From contig OZ234496.1 of the NCBI GenBank assembly GCA_965153455.1, positions 11,989,863-12,053,862 on the forward strand: DNA of 64,000 nucleotides. The letters run 5' to 3'. The notes below the pieces were generated by a model. That model saw nothing but the letters and a program-made list of their open reading frames with translations. It ran no database searches and had not been told where the DNA came from. Positions 36,061 through 49,100 of the stretch are shown here, one piece after another. Source of the DNA: Sphagnum compactum. Lineage: Eukaryota > Bryophyta > Sphagnopsida > Sphagnales. Each line of letters opens with the position of its first letter. Position 1 is the first letter of the stretch. Made by a program: the position numbers and the translations under genes.

Positions 36061-38225
36061 GGCCTTCAAATTTGTTTTAATATCTTGATCCTCCTTTTAC
36101 CACTTCTTAAAAATTAATAATTTTATTGTGAAATTATTCCCTTTTCAAAATAAAATTTATATTCTCAAACTAATCAAGCTTCCAATAATAATTCATGTTT
36201 TAACATTTGGAACCAATGGTTGGTGGACAAACAAAATGACTTCAATCATAGAATACAAATTTCATAATCTGAACGAACTTGTCACAATATTAGTGTTCTC
36301 CCTTAAAATCAAGTATACACCAATATCTTATACTTCAATAACACTTTAAAAAGGTGCATATTTTATGTTTTTGCATGAGTATATTGCATTGGGAACATGT
36401 GCATCACATTAACATGTTAAATAGATAGTTTAGTGCCACTTTAAGCTACTTAAAGTACCTTACCATGCATTGCCATTGTAAATGTTTGGATCAAGAAATT
36501 TGTTCAACAAAACATTACAAATTGTGCACATCCTTATGTTACAACATACAATTTGCATCTTTGAACAAAATATTGTTTTATCACTCTATTCTATTCCATT
36601 CCATTGTGGTGTGTCAATGTCAAGCATGAGGGTTTGGAATGACCCCACTTGACTTGTTGTTTGCACTCATTATGGAACAATTATCCTTCATAACAATTAT
36701 ACTATAACCAAGTGTTATGATATAGTTCAATTATTAATCAACTAATTGAACCTTTTAACTTTAAGCTCACTATAATTTATTTATTTAGTGGAATTTTTTT
36801 GCATCTTGGTGTATGTTTATTTAAACAACAGAACAAAAAAGACAAAATGATGGTTTTGAGGATTTGTAACACCATTTTTTTTTAAATAAAAAATTGCCAC
36901 AACTAGACCTAAGTATCATCTAGGTTGTTTGTTATAATAGATTTTATAAAAATATGCTACAATCCATCAAAATTAGTTACCATTTAGTGTTAAATCTATG
37001 TGGGGATCCTTGCTAGTGCCAAGTGGACCTTTTCAAAAATTTGGAGAAAAAAAAACTTCGATGTTATTTTTGTTTAAAGTCTAATACTTAGAATTATTGT
37101 CTACTATATATTAATTATATTTCAATTTTGAAATTAAACAAATAAATATTATAAAACTAATTAAATTAAAATTTACCCCACTAACCAATATATGGGCCCT
37201 TATATTTATATGCACATAGTTTTTCAATTCCAAAAAAATGATTTTTTTTAGGAACTACACAAGGATTACTAGGACAAATAGTAGGGTGTTAGGGTGATGC
37301 CTCTACAATAAATTTTTATTATAAAGAAATTGGAGTTTGGCGACAAATGAGCAATGAGGATTGCAAAATGGATGACATGGGGCTTGGGGGGACATCAAGG
37401 GCATCAAGAGGGGCATTATGGCCAAAAGGACATTGAACATGTTGAAAAGGATGCCAAGCACATCAAGTTGAGGTACTTCTCAACCTTTGCCCAAACAAAA
37501 TAAGTAATTTGGGCTTTAAAACAAGTACAAAATAAAAAGCCTTTATAGAAGAATGTCTTAACAATCCTTAATGATGTCCCAATGGTGAGGGACATCCTTC
37601 TTAACAACCATGTTCTATAACCATAGAATGTATATAACCATATATGGTTACAACCTTGAACTTCCCATTGTTCAACCATTTTTTTCATCCAACCTTTTTT
37701 TAATAAAAGAAACTTAGTCAAACAATCCTCCAAGGTACTTTTCTCATACGAGAGTTTTTCATGGAAAAAATGAAACCCCCATTCGACTTTGCAAGGGGTG
37801 TCAAAAAAGGGGAGATGATACCTTGCATAGTTTTTATTGCAACGTTTGATTAAAAATTTGAAAAGGCATATTTGAGTAAAAAATTGAATGTAGTCATTTC
37901 AACTAGTAGGAAGTAGACTAGTAGCAATAATTAATCCTACAAGTCCCTTTAGTGGTGGGTTCAAATCCCATTAGGTTCTTGTAGAACATCAAAACATGAA
38001 CCACACAATTCAAACATGAACCATGTAAAGCACAAACCAACAAGTCTCATGAAGTTTGATGGGGGAGTAGTTTTTTTATTCATAGGCATTTAACCTTTGT
38101 ATTGACACCTTCCTCATAGGAGGATGTCATTTTTCATGGGATGAAAACAAAATGAAAATATTCTTAGGCCTTTTATTTTACCACGAGAATCCAACAATGC
38201 TTCCATTAGGCCCTTTTTACATGAG
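36061..38225. other. AT-rich spacer without gene
   Basis: No recognisable coding region. A GGTTCAAATCCCA word at 37968-37980 resembles a tRNA T-arm, but no acceptor or anticodon arms pair around it. Confidence 0.5.
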
Positions 38226-38460
38226 TTGGAAAGCCCATGACCATCAAAATAAAATAATCTATGATTGAAGGAAAGGCCATTTTAAGGTTCAAATTCCCTT
38301 TAGAGAAGGTTGACAAACCAAGGGTCTAAGGAAATGTAAAACTTAAAGGCCCATGACCATCAAGATAGAAAATCTATGATTGAAGAAAGAACCATTTTAG
38401 ACTTCAAATTCACTTCACACAAGGTTTTACAGATCAAGCAACAAGGGAAATGTAAATGGA
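38226..38460. repeat. ~115-bp tandem duplication
   Basis: Two adjacent copies begin AGGCCCATGACCATCAA(A/G)AT, followed by ATCTATGATTGAAG and CCATTTTA, and end in AAGGGTCTAAGGAAATGTAAA or AACAAGGGAAATGTAAA. The copies have diverged modestly. Confidence 0.75.
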
Positions 38461-38619
38461 TGAAAATCAATATTAAATGTAGTATGGATAATTTTTCATG
38501 GTCTAATGGGCTTGATGCTAGTAGGCTTGGCACCACTTGGCATCAAACCCATTAAATCATGAATTCAAAAAGCCATGATTGGTCAAAATTTGATGATTCA
38601 AACTCAAGTTTATATATAT

Positions 38620-38985
38620 AACTCTTCTTAGAGGGAGGTTGGACATTTGTTAGACCATGAGCCCAAAGAGACATGATGTTTTTATAAACTTTTTGTCATG
38701 ATTTTTTTTCAATTTTTATTAATAACTCTTATGAAGGTGAATGTGAAGTTCGTTAGCCCATGGGCCAAATAGGTCATGATTGGTTGGATTATATATATAT
38801 ATATTGAAGGTTTAGGGTTTGAAAGTTTATTAGCCCATAGTTTGAAAGTTGTGATTGGTCGAAGTTTTTACATGTTTTTTCAATTTTTATAAACATTTAA
38901 AAAGTACGAAATGGGCATCAAGTTTGTTAGCCCATGGGCCAAAAAAACTACATTTGATTGGATTTTTTTACATATTTTTTTTTGT
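38620..38985. repeat. ~90-bp degenerate tandem repeat
   Basis: The phrase (G/T)TTAGCCCATGGGCC or a variant recurs near 38658, 38753, 38829 and 38928. Each is followed by a GATTGG(T/A)-type word and a T/A-rich stretch. Non-coding. Confidence 0.6.
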
Positions 38986-40275
38986 TCTATGATGGATGGT
39001 GATTTTACTTGAAGAAAGTGATGAAGAAAAACAAAGGAGAAACCCTAAATCAATAGTAAAAAGAAAGTTACATAAAATATCAAATCAAAAATTTCAAAAC
39101 TTACATAAAATAATTAGTTACATTTTCGGCTTTGTTACAATATGTTGTACCTCAATAAAGTCTATTTTCATTTACATTACACTTGACAACCCAAGGCCAC
39201 ACATAACTGGCTTTTAAATTTCCATGGGACGGTCTTTTGATGTGTTTTGAAGGCTCTCCACATTTGCATGGCAACAACCTTTCACCATAATGTTAAGGGT
39301 TTTCATTGTTTTTTAGTTCTAAGATCCCCAAAACACTTATTCTTTGTGACAGATACAAATTTCATAAGCACTTTTGTCCTCTTTGGGTTGCTAGGTTGTA
39401 ATTTTGTCACCAAGGAATGATCAAGGCCATGCCTTAGCTATGTGCACTTTCCTTCCCTTCTTCCTTCTGAAAACCCTTCAAACTAAGAGAAGAAATCAAA
39501 ACTATATCTTGATATTTAGGGTTGTTGGTTGCAACCTTGCACATTTAAGAATAAGTTGTAAAGTATTTTCCTAAACCCTTTTTTTGACGTTTTGCTAAAA
39601 TATTGTATACAACCTCCTATCCTATGTTGGCCACAAAGTCCAGTTTTTAGAATGTGTAAATATTGTGGTGTGAATTAATATGAGGTGGCATTAAGAAACT
39701 TTTATGCTTTCAGTGTAAACATTAAAAGTTTGTAGGGTTTTAGATTTTTGTCAACTTTATGCACAACAATGGTGGAAAAATTTTCTGTTGTTGTTTGTTT
39801 CCCTAGATTTTCCATCATCTTAACAAATTCATAAGAACATGTTTGGTGAAGTAGGAAGGTTTGTTGTTTGTTAATAATACATGACTTATTTCAATAGAGC
39901 TATTATGTGGTGGAGATGGGCACAAACATTAATGAGGCTTTGAAGGTTGATGGTGGCAATGGAGGATAAAAGGAGGAGGAAGGAAGGCTTTTGATAGATA
40001 GAAGCACTAAATAATCAAATGGACTGTTAATAAAAATGTCTTTCTATGGTTTTGAGTAGTTAGTGAATTTATTTTTTGTTGCACCAGTTGTTATTTTTGT
40101 GATAGATGTGTAATGCATATAAAAAGTTTTTTGTGAGGGGTTGATTTTGAGCTGGTGATGAAAATTCAAGGTGGTTTGGGTTGTAGGCAAATAAGCATGT
40201 AGCAATGTAGTATCCATGCATTAATGAAGGAGAGAACCTAGGTCCAAAGCCTAATTTGTGTGTCAAATTTTATGT
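38986..40275. other. Spacer without recognisable gene
   Basis: Short ORFs only; no motif seen. Confidence 0.45.
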
Positions 40276-41975
40276 AATGACATTACACCAAAACTTGACA
40301 TTTATGATTAGGACAAATATGACTAATGACCATTTCTAGTCATACAACCATATATGCCATGTTTTTGTGCCTAGTCGTATTTTTGTAACCATGGATATGA
40401 CTACACGATTAAAAGGCTTCATGGATACGACTATGTGACTATTTTTTTTTAATGAACACCATATAATTATTTAATAATACAAAATTTGAAACATTTAAAA
40501 CTTATGAATGAAAAGGGAAAAAAACTAGAAAGTAGACATATGTACCTATATAGTAAGCATATTATAAGTTTGTAGATGATCAAACACATAATTAGTGCAC
40601 AAATAAATAATTAATACTTTATAATTTTTAGAAAATTTGCCTTAGAATCACTAATTATTTAATGTGAAATTTTGGATAATTTCTAGGGTTTCATTTTTGA
40701 AAAAATTCCCAAAGATGAAATTTTTTTTGCAAAAGTTCTTGAAACCATAAAATTAAATAAAAATTGATTCCTCGAATATAATTAAAGCATTTAAGTTGAA
40801 CTCTTGCTCAAAGTTTATTTGAATGAATTTTAAAATATTTTTGACATTAAATAATGAAATATATTCTTATTAGTGATATCCAATGAATTTGAAAAGAAAT
40901 CCACATGCCCCAAAATGACATTTTTTTCATGTTTCCATGTGATGGGTAATAAAGAATATAAATTTTGATCTTTAGTAATTTATCAAAATATGTCATACAA
41001 CTTGGAATTTATTTTATTTTATTTTAAATCACATTTAATGAATTGATTTTTTTATAAATATTGCAATTTACTATTCACAATAAAATTTGATAAAAATATG
41101 AAATTTAAAATTATATGTGTATAATTAATAATTATGAAATTTAAATAATTTAAATAATTTGTATAAAATATTTTTATAATTGAAAATAAATATAACACAA
41201 CATTTATACCATTTTTATTAATTCGTTACATTTCTAAAAGGTGGGGAAATATTATATATATATACCAAAAAACCATGTTGATTTTAAATATTTTTATTTA
41301 CAACCGTTTTATGAAAAAAAATAAAAATCTTCAAGATATCATTATTGTTTAAATGTATGAAATAGTGAAGATTCAAATGCATTTTTAGTCAAATTACTTT
41401 ATATTTTTTTAATTTTTTTGATAAATGTGTAGATCTTGGAAAATTATTTTAAAATGAAATTTATTTATTTTCATTTGGACAAAGTATGAAAAATATAATA
41501 ATGGTCAAAGTTGGGTACTTTTGTATGCAACAAAGGATAATGTGACATAATGTTTTAAATTTATCCCATATCTTTTCTCAACAAGTTCAATTTTGGAAAT
41601 TATATAACTAGGTGAAAAAGTATTAGTCTACACACAATCTATGCACTAAATATACTCAAAGTGCAAATGTTGCTTGTGATAAGTCAAATAAAAAAGCTTG
41701 TCACCAAAAAAATAAATAGGATCCTACTTACCTACTTACTTAGGACTACCTACCTACCTATGCCTACCTACCCATTCCTACCTACCTACCAAATGGTTAG
41801 ATTAAATTGAAATATATAATATATTCCATGGGATTTATGACTAGCACAAAAATACAACTAGTGGATAAACGAAGTGTCTATATTCACTACATAGTCATGT
41901 AATCACGAATGGTATTTATGACTATAAACCCAATCATGGGTGTAATCATATTTGCCATGTTTTGGCATAATGTGA
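40276..41975. mobile_element. Candidate non-autonomous TIR element, about 1.7 kb
   Basis: The left end reads ACATTACACCAAAACTTGACA. The right end in reverse complement reads ACATTATGCCAAAACATGGCA. Farther in, both arms carry a TATGATTA word, a TAGTCATA word and a GTATTTTTGTG(C/A) or close variant before CCATGG (40390-40402 and 41826-41850). The interior is very AT-rich and contains a TACC microsatellite, and has no coding capacity. A target duplication was not assigned and the arms are imperfect, so the element is old or the call is partly wrong. Confidence 0.5.
41728..41795. repeat. TACC/TACT microsatellite
   Basis: Runs of CCTACCTA, CTTACTTA and CCTACCTACC, inside the candidate TIR element. 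Confidence 0.85.
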
Positions 41976-43205
41976 AGAAGCAATTAGAAATCTCATTGAA
42001 GCTTGAGTTTGAGTTGAAACATTGCATGGTAGGGGATGAAACACATAGTTCCAAAAACTAAATGCACATCGAAAGATTTGACCTCCGGCCATACCTCTAA
42101 AAAACATTATTGTGGGTTTATCCTTATAGGAAATATGTGGTAGGTAGTCATGGTTGATAAAAAGGGTGTAATGATGTTTAGAAAAACTTGATTCATTTGA
42201 AAAATAAAATAAAATTTGAGTTTGGTTAGTCATGAGCATGCACTTAGGTTAGGTATTAGGTTTTCTTATTAGGGTTTGAAGATTATTCTGATGCACATTG
42301 TTGTGCTAATTAAGTTGCCTAGATATAATTGTTGGATTGTAATGTTGTAATTATATTTCTGAAGAAATTTTTTCTAGCTCCTTTCTTTTGGTTACACAAT
42401 GGTGAATGCACCAAGTCTTTGGTAATCCGTTTTTTATTTTGGAAGGTCACATTGTCTTGATATTTTATCATTAAAGCCAAACTTGGTCTCATTGATTGTT
42501 GTGCGTGCATTGCCTTGTTGTTTTCCTTGAATCTTTCTTTCAATATTGTCAATTTGGAGTCAAGGTTATTAATTATTTTCACCTTTGCTTAGTAATGGAA
42601 TTAATCATCTCCATTTGAAAAATTCACATTTTCAATTTTCAATTTTTGTGCTTTGCCCTTGGGATTTGTTTTTTGAGCTTTACATCCATAGGTTCTTATT
42701 TGAATCCCCTTCAAAGACCCCTTTCTTCAATTGTACCCACAACCACATCATATAACTTATCACATTGAACCCCAACCCCTAATCATTGTTAAAATAAAAA
42801 TGTTGTATAGTGTGATGGAAAATTTAGGTAGCATTAAAAACTAGCCTAATTCCCAACATTTTGGTAACAAAGGTAAGAATTTTCTTAAATTTTAACATTT
42901 CAAAGAAGTAATTTCTGAAAAAAAGACATTTTCAAAATAATTTAAAAGTTTCCAAACCTAAAAAGGTATTACAATAGTCAAAAGAGTTCAACATAATCCA
43001 AGTGTAATAAAGAATTCCCATTAAACACCTCTAATGGGAATGTGTATTTTAGTCTAAAGGACCAACTTATTGCACCAATTGAATGCCCAACATCCTAATG
43101 GTTTTTGGTATTTTTGGGTGCTTAATTGATTCAATTTAACCTTGGCAACTCAAATTGGTGGCATCTTTTTTTCTTATAACTTGCTTAATTTTAATCATTT
43201 TTTTT
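41976..43205. other. Spacer without recognisable gene
   Basis: AT-rich; no ORF above 100 codons and no motif seen. Confidence 0.45.
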
Positions 43206-43210
43206 CAATG

Positions 43211-43315
43211 TAAATCACTTGGAGAAATTTCCTATTGAATTTGCAAGGCACCTTATGCATGTAAATCAATTGGAGAAATCTCCTAATGTATTTGGAGGAC
43301 AACTTATAATCACAA
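43211..43315. repeat. ~51-bp tandem duplication
   Basis: GTAAATCA(C/A)TTGGAGAAAT is followed by T(T/C)TCCTA and GTATTTGGAGG-like or GAATTTGCAAGG sequence, in two adjacent copies starting at 43211 and 43261. Confidence 0.7.
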
Positions 43316-43346
43316 ATATTCTTCTTCAAACGAAAAAATCATATAC

Positions 43347-43415
43347 CTACTCCTTAAGAGTGGGAGGGAAATTATGCATAAATAGGTGTAAAATTCCTCC
43401 CACTCTCAAGGAGTA
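43347..43415. repeat. Hairpin element, copy 2
   Basis: CTACTCCTTAAGAGTGGGAGG pairs with CCTCCCACTCTCAAGGAGTAG almost perfectly over 20 bp, around a loop of about 27 nt containing ATGCATAAATAGGTGTAAAAT. This is the best preserved of three copies. Confidence 0.8.
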
Positions 43416-43633
43416 GTGTAAAAACCTTCCTCCTATGCCTCATGATTTAAATGTGTTGAAATTCATGATAACATGTGTTTTATGTTTTATTTTTAGTGTG
43501 GGGGGACATTCACAAAATGAAACACCCAATTTGTCTATTGCTTCCTAGGTTTGTTATTTTGGGAGTGTCACTATTTTGGGGGCTTTATCTGCATATGAAT
43601 ATCCTTTATAGAAAAGAGTAGGGGTCTTACACT

Positions 43634-43703
43634 TTCTCCTTAAGAAGAGGAGGGAAATTATGCTTACTTGTAGGTGTAAAATCCTTCACACTTTTAAAGA
43701 GTA
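43634..43703. repeat. Hairpin element, copy 3
   Basis: The arms are CTCCTTAAGAAGAGGAGG and an imperfect partner ending CTTTTAAAGAGTAG. The loop again holds TAGGTGTAAAATCC. The flanks on the right (CACCTCATGATT, TTCATGATAA) also match those of copy 2, so copies 2 and 3 form a roughly 285-bp direct duplication. Confidence 0.7.
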
Positions 43704-46135
43704 GTGAAAAAGCTCTCTCCCTTTTACACCTCATGATTCATGTATATTTAAGTTCATGATAATGTTCATTTCCTTTTTTATGATGGGGGCCAACATTTCA
43801 AAACTCTTCATCCTCCAATTCTTGAAAGGTGTGCATGCCAAATCTAATACTACCAAGCCATTCTCTAGTATGAAAGTCATGTGTATGATGGCTTAATGAT
43901 GCATTGAACTCATAATTGATTGTAATGAGAATCTTGAAGTTCCAATGGGCTATCATGTCACAAGTTATAACTCATACAAAGCCTTCAACCTTTGTTACTT
44001 AGTCCATAATCACTTGCAACTTTGCAAAGCAACTATGATTCTATAAAAAATCATCACGATTTTTTGTTTGTCATTTTAGGAACCCTCCCTAGGTGTAACT
44101 TTTCACTATACCTTCCGAAATCTGGAAGGTACAAGACAACCTATCACAACCTATCAACCTATGCCCACCGGATTTCAAAAGGTACAATTTTCATTTCCTT
44201 TCTTTTGTTATTTTTTAAATAACTTTTCTTCCTATTTTTTTTACATTAGTTTTTTTTTCATTTTTTTCATTACTTTCATTTTTAAAAATTAAAATCTGAT
44301 AATTATAAAAATAATGAATATACAATGTTTGAATTACATTATTTAGATATATATTTTGTATCTTTTTAAAATCAAAATATGGTAATTAAAAAACTATATA
44401 CAAAATATTTCAAGTTGTAATTTTTTTTAATTATTAAAAAAATCTGAAAATCAATAAAAATATTTATACAAAAACTTTGAAATTCCAATTAGTTTTTTCA
44501 AAAAATTTCACCAAAGTGCAATGGAGAGGAAAAGTGCTAGGTAGCCAGACATGGAAACTCAACATAAAGGAAAAGTTAGAAGAGCTGGTTCAATGCCAAG
44601 ACAAATGAAGCAAAATAAGATCATCATGTGATTTTCCACAAAATAGAGAAGGATGCACAATAGCACCAAAAAATGCAAGAGGAAGATCATTGCAACAAAC
44701 ATGGAAAAGCAAAACAAGTTGCATTGGTGCAAGTAGAAAGAAAATGTGTTGTTGCTATAAAAACCATGGCATGGTGTTGCAGGAGGTTCAAGATGTAGAA
44801 AAAAAGCCCACAACGATGGAAGAAAAAAACCATGAGCAAAAAATGAAAAGGAAAGGAATTTAGCGGAATGCAAATGCAAAGAAAGAAATGAACATAGAAG
44901 GAGGAGAGGAGGGGATAAGGTCAAAACTCCTTCCAATTCACCATTGTGTTCGTAAGCCACAAAGCTTTTGTTTGAGTGTTCTTTGTGTTCTCTCATCCTT
45001 GTGAATTTTGCTTTGTGGCAAAACAAATACTTAGTTGGGATTGAACTTATTTTCACTAAAGGTCCATATAATGGGATCACTCACATTTTGACAGCCAAAG
45101 TTTGATTGCCTTTAACCTAAAAATTATTACAAAAGGCCAATGAGTTATTGTGACAAACAAGTAGGGATGGTATAAATTCTTGTGGATGATGAGAAAGTAG
45201 AGCAACATTTTAGGTGTGTGGACCTAGAATTTGAAAATAATCTTCTTAATTGAAGAGTTTGTTAGATAGTCAACAAAAAAAAAATTGGCATTTTTTTCTT
45301 TCGAGATCTATATGATTCCAAAAAAAAAAACATGGTGTAAACTAAAACCAAACAATCTAGCGATGGTGTTCTAGTGTTGCATTACAATAGTGGAAGTGAA
45401 TGAACAAAATGGAGAACACAACCACATATGAGAAAAACCAAGTTTCCTTCTCCTTTTTTGCATTTATTTACAATGCCCACGAGTGGGGCCATACCATAAT
45501 GTTCATCATAGAGGAGAAAGTGGGAGTGATTTCATTACATGAATCTTAAAAGCAATTGTAGAAACCATAATTCGAGAGTGGGTGAAAAATTAATAAGGCC
45601 ACTGAGGTGAATTGTGTTTCCTTTTAAAGGCCACTTTTTTTTGGGTAACTAATCCATTAAAGGGTTCAATTAAAGGGGTTTTCTAAACAAGCATTTTTTT
45701 CCCTTTCATATCCGGTCCATGACATAGGTGGATTGTGGGATTTAAGCAAAAGAGAAAGTCAATAAAAAGTAGTAATATGTGGTATTAGTTGGTTTTTACA
45801 ACGCAAATAAATACCAAGGCAACATGAAATACATATTTTGTCGGGTCACCTAGCCAACCGGTTAACCAATAGTGCTAACGTGGTATATCCTATGAACGTA
45901 CCATCATTTGAAACTTTGTTGTACATAGTTGAACTGTCATGGATTGGGATCCTTGTGAAGAGGGTAACCAGTCCATTACAATTTTTTTTTAGGAAACTTT
46001 TGTGCATCATTATTTGTTTTAGGTCCTATAGGATTAAAAAAAAAGGAGTGAAGCTTGTAATATTTGGTATTAGGGTGTCTAGGTCATGTTGAACCCAATA
46101 TAACAGTGATCGTGCCACTCAAGCCTACAACAAAG
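43704..46135. other. Spacer without recognisable gene
   Basis: A 173-codon minus-strand ORF (44559-45080) is very hydrophobic, with runs of Leu, Phe and Ser, and has no family motif. The rest is AT-rich. Confidence 0.45.
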
Positions 46136-46139
46136 TTAA

Positions 46140-49100
46140 AGTTTGGCTTTGGCATAATGCCTTAGCTAAGGACCCTTGAGCGATTTCTTATCTTTTTCCT
46201 TTTGATTCATTTAGTCTTGTGTGGTTGGCATTTTGTAGATTTAAAACTATCATGTAGCAATAGGCAATGTTTTAGAAGGTGGGGCATGTGCTTTTAGTTG
46301 GCCTCTTTCCTCATGGGCACCAAATGTCCCATGTCCCTTAGTTCATCATGTTTTATCGAACCTCGTAGTTCCCATTGCCCATTTGTTTTATCATGCACCA
46401 CCATTGACCTAGTTTCCACCCTATTTCCCATGTAAACCATGCGCCACCCACTAGTTCCCCTTCCCATTCTAACAAATCACACACATTTATTAGTTCTCTT
46501 TACCAGCCCTCAACCTTTCGTGTGAATATGGGGTCCCAACCCTACACTTTCTCAAACCCATTTGATCATGCACATGCAGGATCTGTTCCCCTTTCCACTA
46601 TATCGACCCCTCCAGTTGCCCATGACCAAACCCCCCGACCTATTCATATTTCCTCAACATGTTTGCAACCTCCACCTAAAGTTTCTTACTCCACACGTGG
46701 GTGCTAATTTATTAGTCAAAGGTTTGTTCGTCATCAACATTCTTATTAGTCATCCAATTCATCTAATCTAAACCTTTATGACCATCCCGACTCAATACCT
46801 TCCCTTGCTCCCACCCTACCTACATCAGCTTGGACTTGGGGTTTTATCTTTGAATGTCCTCGGGTCCTTTCATTTAGGCTTGTGTTGTCCTCGATTATAC
46901 AACATCCCTCTCGTTCTACGATGTGATGTACAAGTGGTGTTTTGTTTTCCATTGGATAAGCTAGCGTAGGACCCTTATGATGTGGTAGCTTGACATCTGC
47001 TCCTTTTGTTACCCCGATGGTGTCTTGCTTTGCCCCCTTGTGGTGGGGTAACATGGCATAAAGAAATGCAGATTTGACTTAAACGCTTTCTAACAAGTGA
47101 CTGGGAAAACTTATGTGAGGATTTTTTTTGCGGGCTTAAACTTTGGTGGCAAGTTTGAACTTAGTGCCTCTTCCCCAACATGATCCTCCAGCCCATAAAT
47201 GCCTTCTTCATAATTTAATTTTTGGATGTGCAAAGAAATACTTTAAAGCAACTTGCACTTTGGCACCATTTTCCCTTTACACTCATGTATTTTGACACCA
47301 CCTTAAGTCTCACCGCATTACACCTTGAATCAAATGGCTATTTCCTACTTTTTTTAGAAGATTATGAACTAAATCAAGACCTTAAAATTTCTTTTAATTC
47401 TTTCAAGCTGACATTCTAACACATGCCCCATCTATCGATAAGTGGTATTTTTGGGGTGGTTTTTGAGCACCTTTGGCATTGTTTTCACTAAGAAGATTCA
47501 ACGAATGGATTCCCTCAATTGTTTCAACTTTGTTCTCATATCTCTTAATTTCTTATTTCACATGAATTGCACGTGTATTTGGAACAACTTGTTTTTTAGT
47601 TGTGATTAAGACTTCAGGTGGAGTTTGTCCTATTACAATGGGGGAAACATTGTATTGACTTACAAGCTACGCATTATGGCTTCAATTCCACAACACCTTT
47701 GTAACACATTTTTCCTTGCACCAATTCGGAGTTGCAATTAAGGGCAATTGTGAAGCAAGAATCCATAGCATCGGGTGCACTTTGGACCTTCACCCCAATT
47801 AGGTTCTTCTCTAGTTAGAGGTGACAAATGCCTTCAATTTGGTGTCAAAAGGGGTCATATTTTTAAAACTTAATGTAATAGGTGGATACATCATGCAACT
47901 CATCCCCTTTGTTCATGCATTTGAATCTCCCTTGTTTTATAGTTACCATAATCGTGAAGGCAACGTCATAGTCATCCCTCTGCCATGGGAACCCATCAAG
48001 GTGATTCTTTAGGAGGGGCACTATTTACTTTAACCCACTTTAAGGTTTTACGTTCTACAACTAGTCATTTCCCTTCTTGTCTATTTCCATCCATTGCAAA
48101 TGACATTCATATCATAGGTGCCCCTTTTATTGTATCATTTGCATATGAAGATTTCCAAATCGAACTTTGTGTAATAAGTCTTTTTATCCAACCTTAGAAA
48201 TGTGTAACATGGTAACCTTTTGGCTTGTCACTTGATTTCAACACCCCATCTTAATTTACCACCCCATCAAAAGGAATTAAAGTTTTGGAGGTTCCATTGG
48301 GCACTTTATCATTCACATCATCCTTCATAAAAAATGCCATGTTAAAAGATGTTCAATATGTGAACCTTTTCCCTAAAATGGATGTTATTTAGGTAGCATT
48401 TGTAATTCTAACTCACTATTCATGCAATGACCTTCATATGACACACCCCCAAACTCCTTGACAAACTCAACTTCGAGTCCAAGGGTGAAAACAACGGAAG
48501 GAGAAGGAGTTGGGGTACGCTCCTTAACTGCAGCACTTGGGGGGTAGAGGGGCGTGTTGGAACTTTGGGATGGGGATTAGGAAGAGTGATAAGCAAATCA
48601 ATTATTCACATGACTTGCACAAACCAACCAACAAGCTGGTTAGTGCGTAGTTAGAGCCTTTTTTGGTGCATGGACGAGCCACAGGCATACATGGATTCAC
48701 AAGACTCACCATGGCCCGGACTTGGGGGAAACCAAAAACTTTCCCCTTATAGTATTTTTTGTGATTAGCCACAAGGGCTACATCTAAATGTCATTTTGTC
48801 CTGAGATTCCCAAGTGGGAGAATTAAAATTCCCAAAATTGGGACTTTTGAGACTTTGGAAGCCCATAACTTTTTGTACAGACCTTTGATTGAGGTGAGGT
48901 CCAAAGCAAGGTTGTAGCCCTTGTTGAGAGCTTTTCAACGATATGTGGCACGCCATTTGCACGTAAGTAAATTAGGGCGATTTATGACTTTTAGTGGTCA
49001 AGAGTCAAATTGGCACTTTGACTCCCGACCTTTCTTTTGGCCATAACTTGTGGTTTACGCACTCAAATGGGACATGAAAGCCCATTTTAGACATTTACAT

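Noticed and set aside
37895-37990. Possible tRNA around GGTTCAAATCCCA
   Set aside because: Only a T-arm-like word is present; no matching acceptor, D or anticodon stem can be folded around it.
44559-45080. 173-codon minus-strand ORF as a membrane protein gene
   Set aside because: Hydrophobicity comes from A-rich plus-strand DNA; no family signature.
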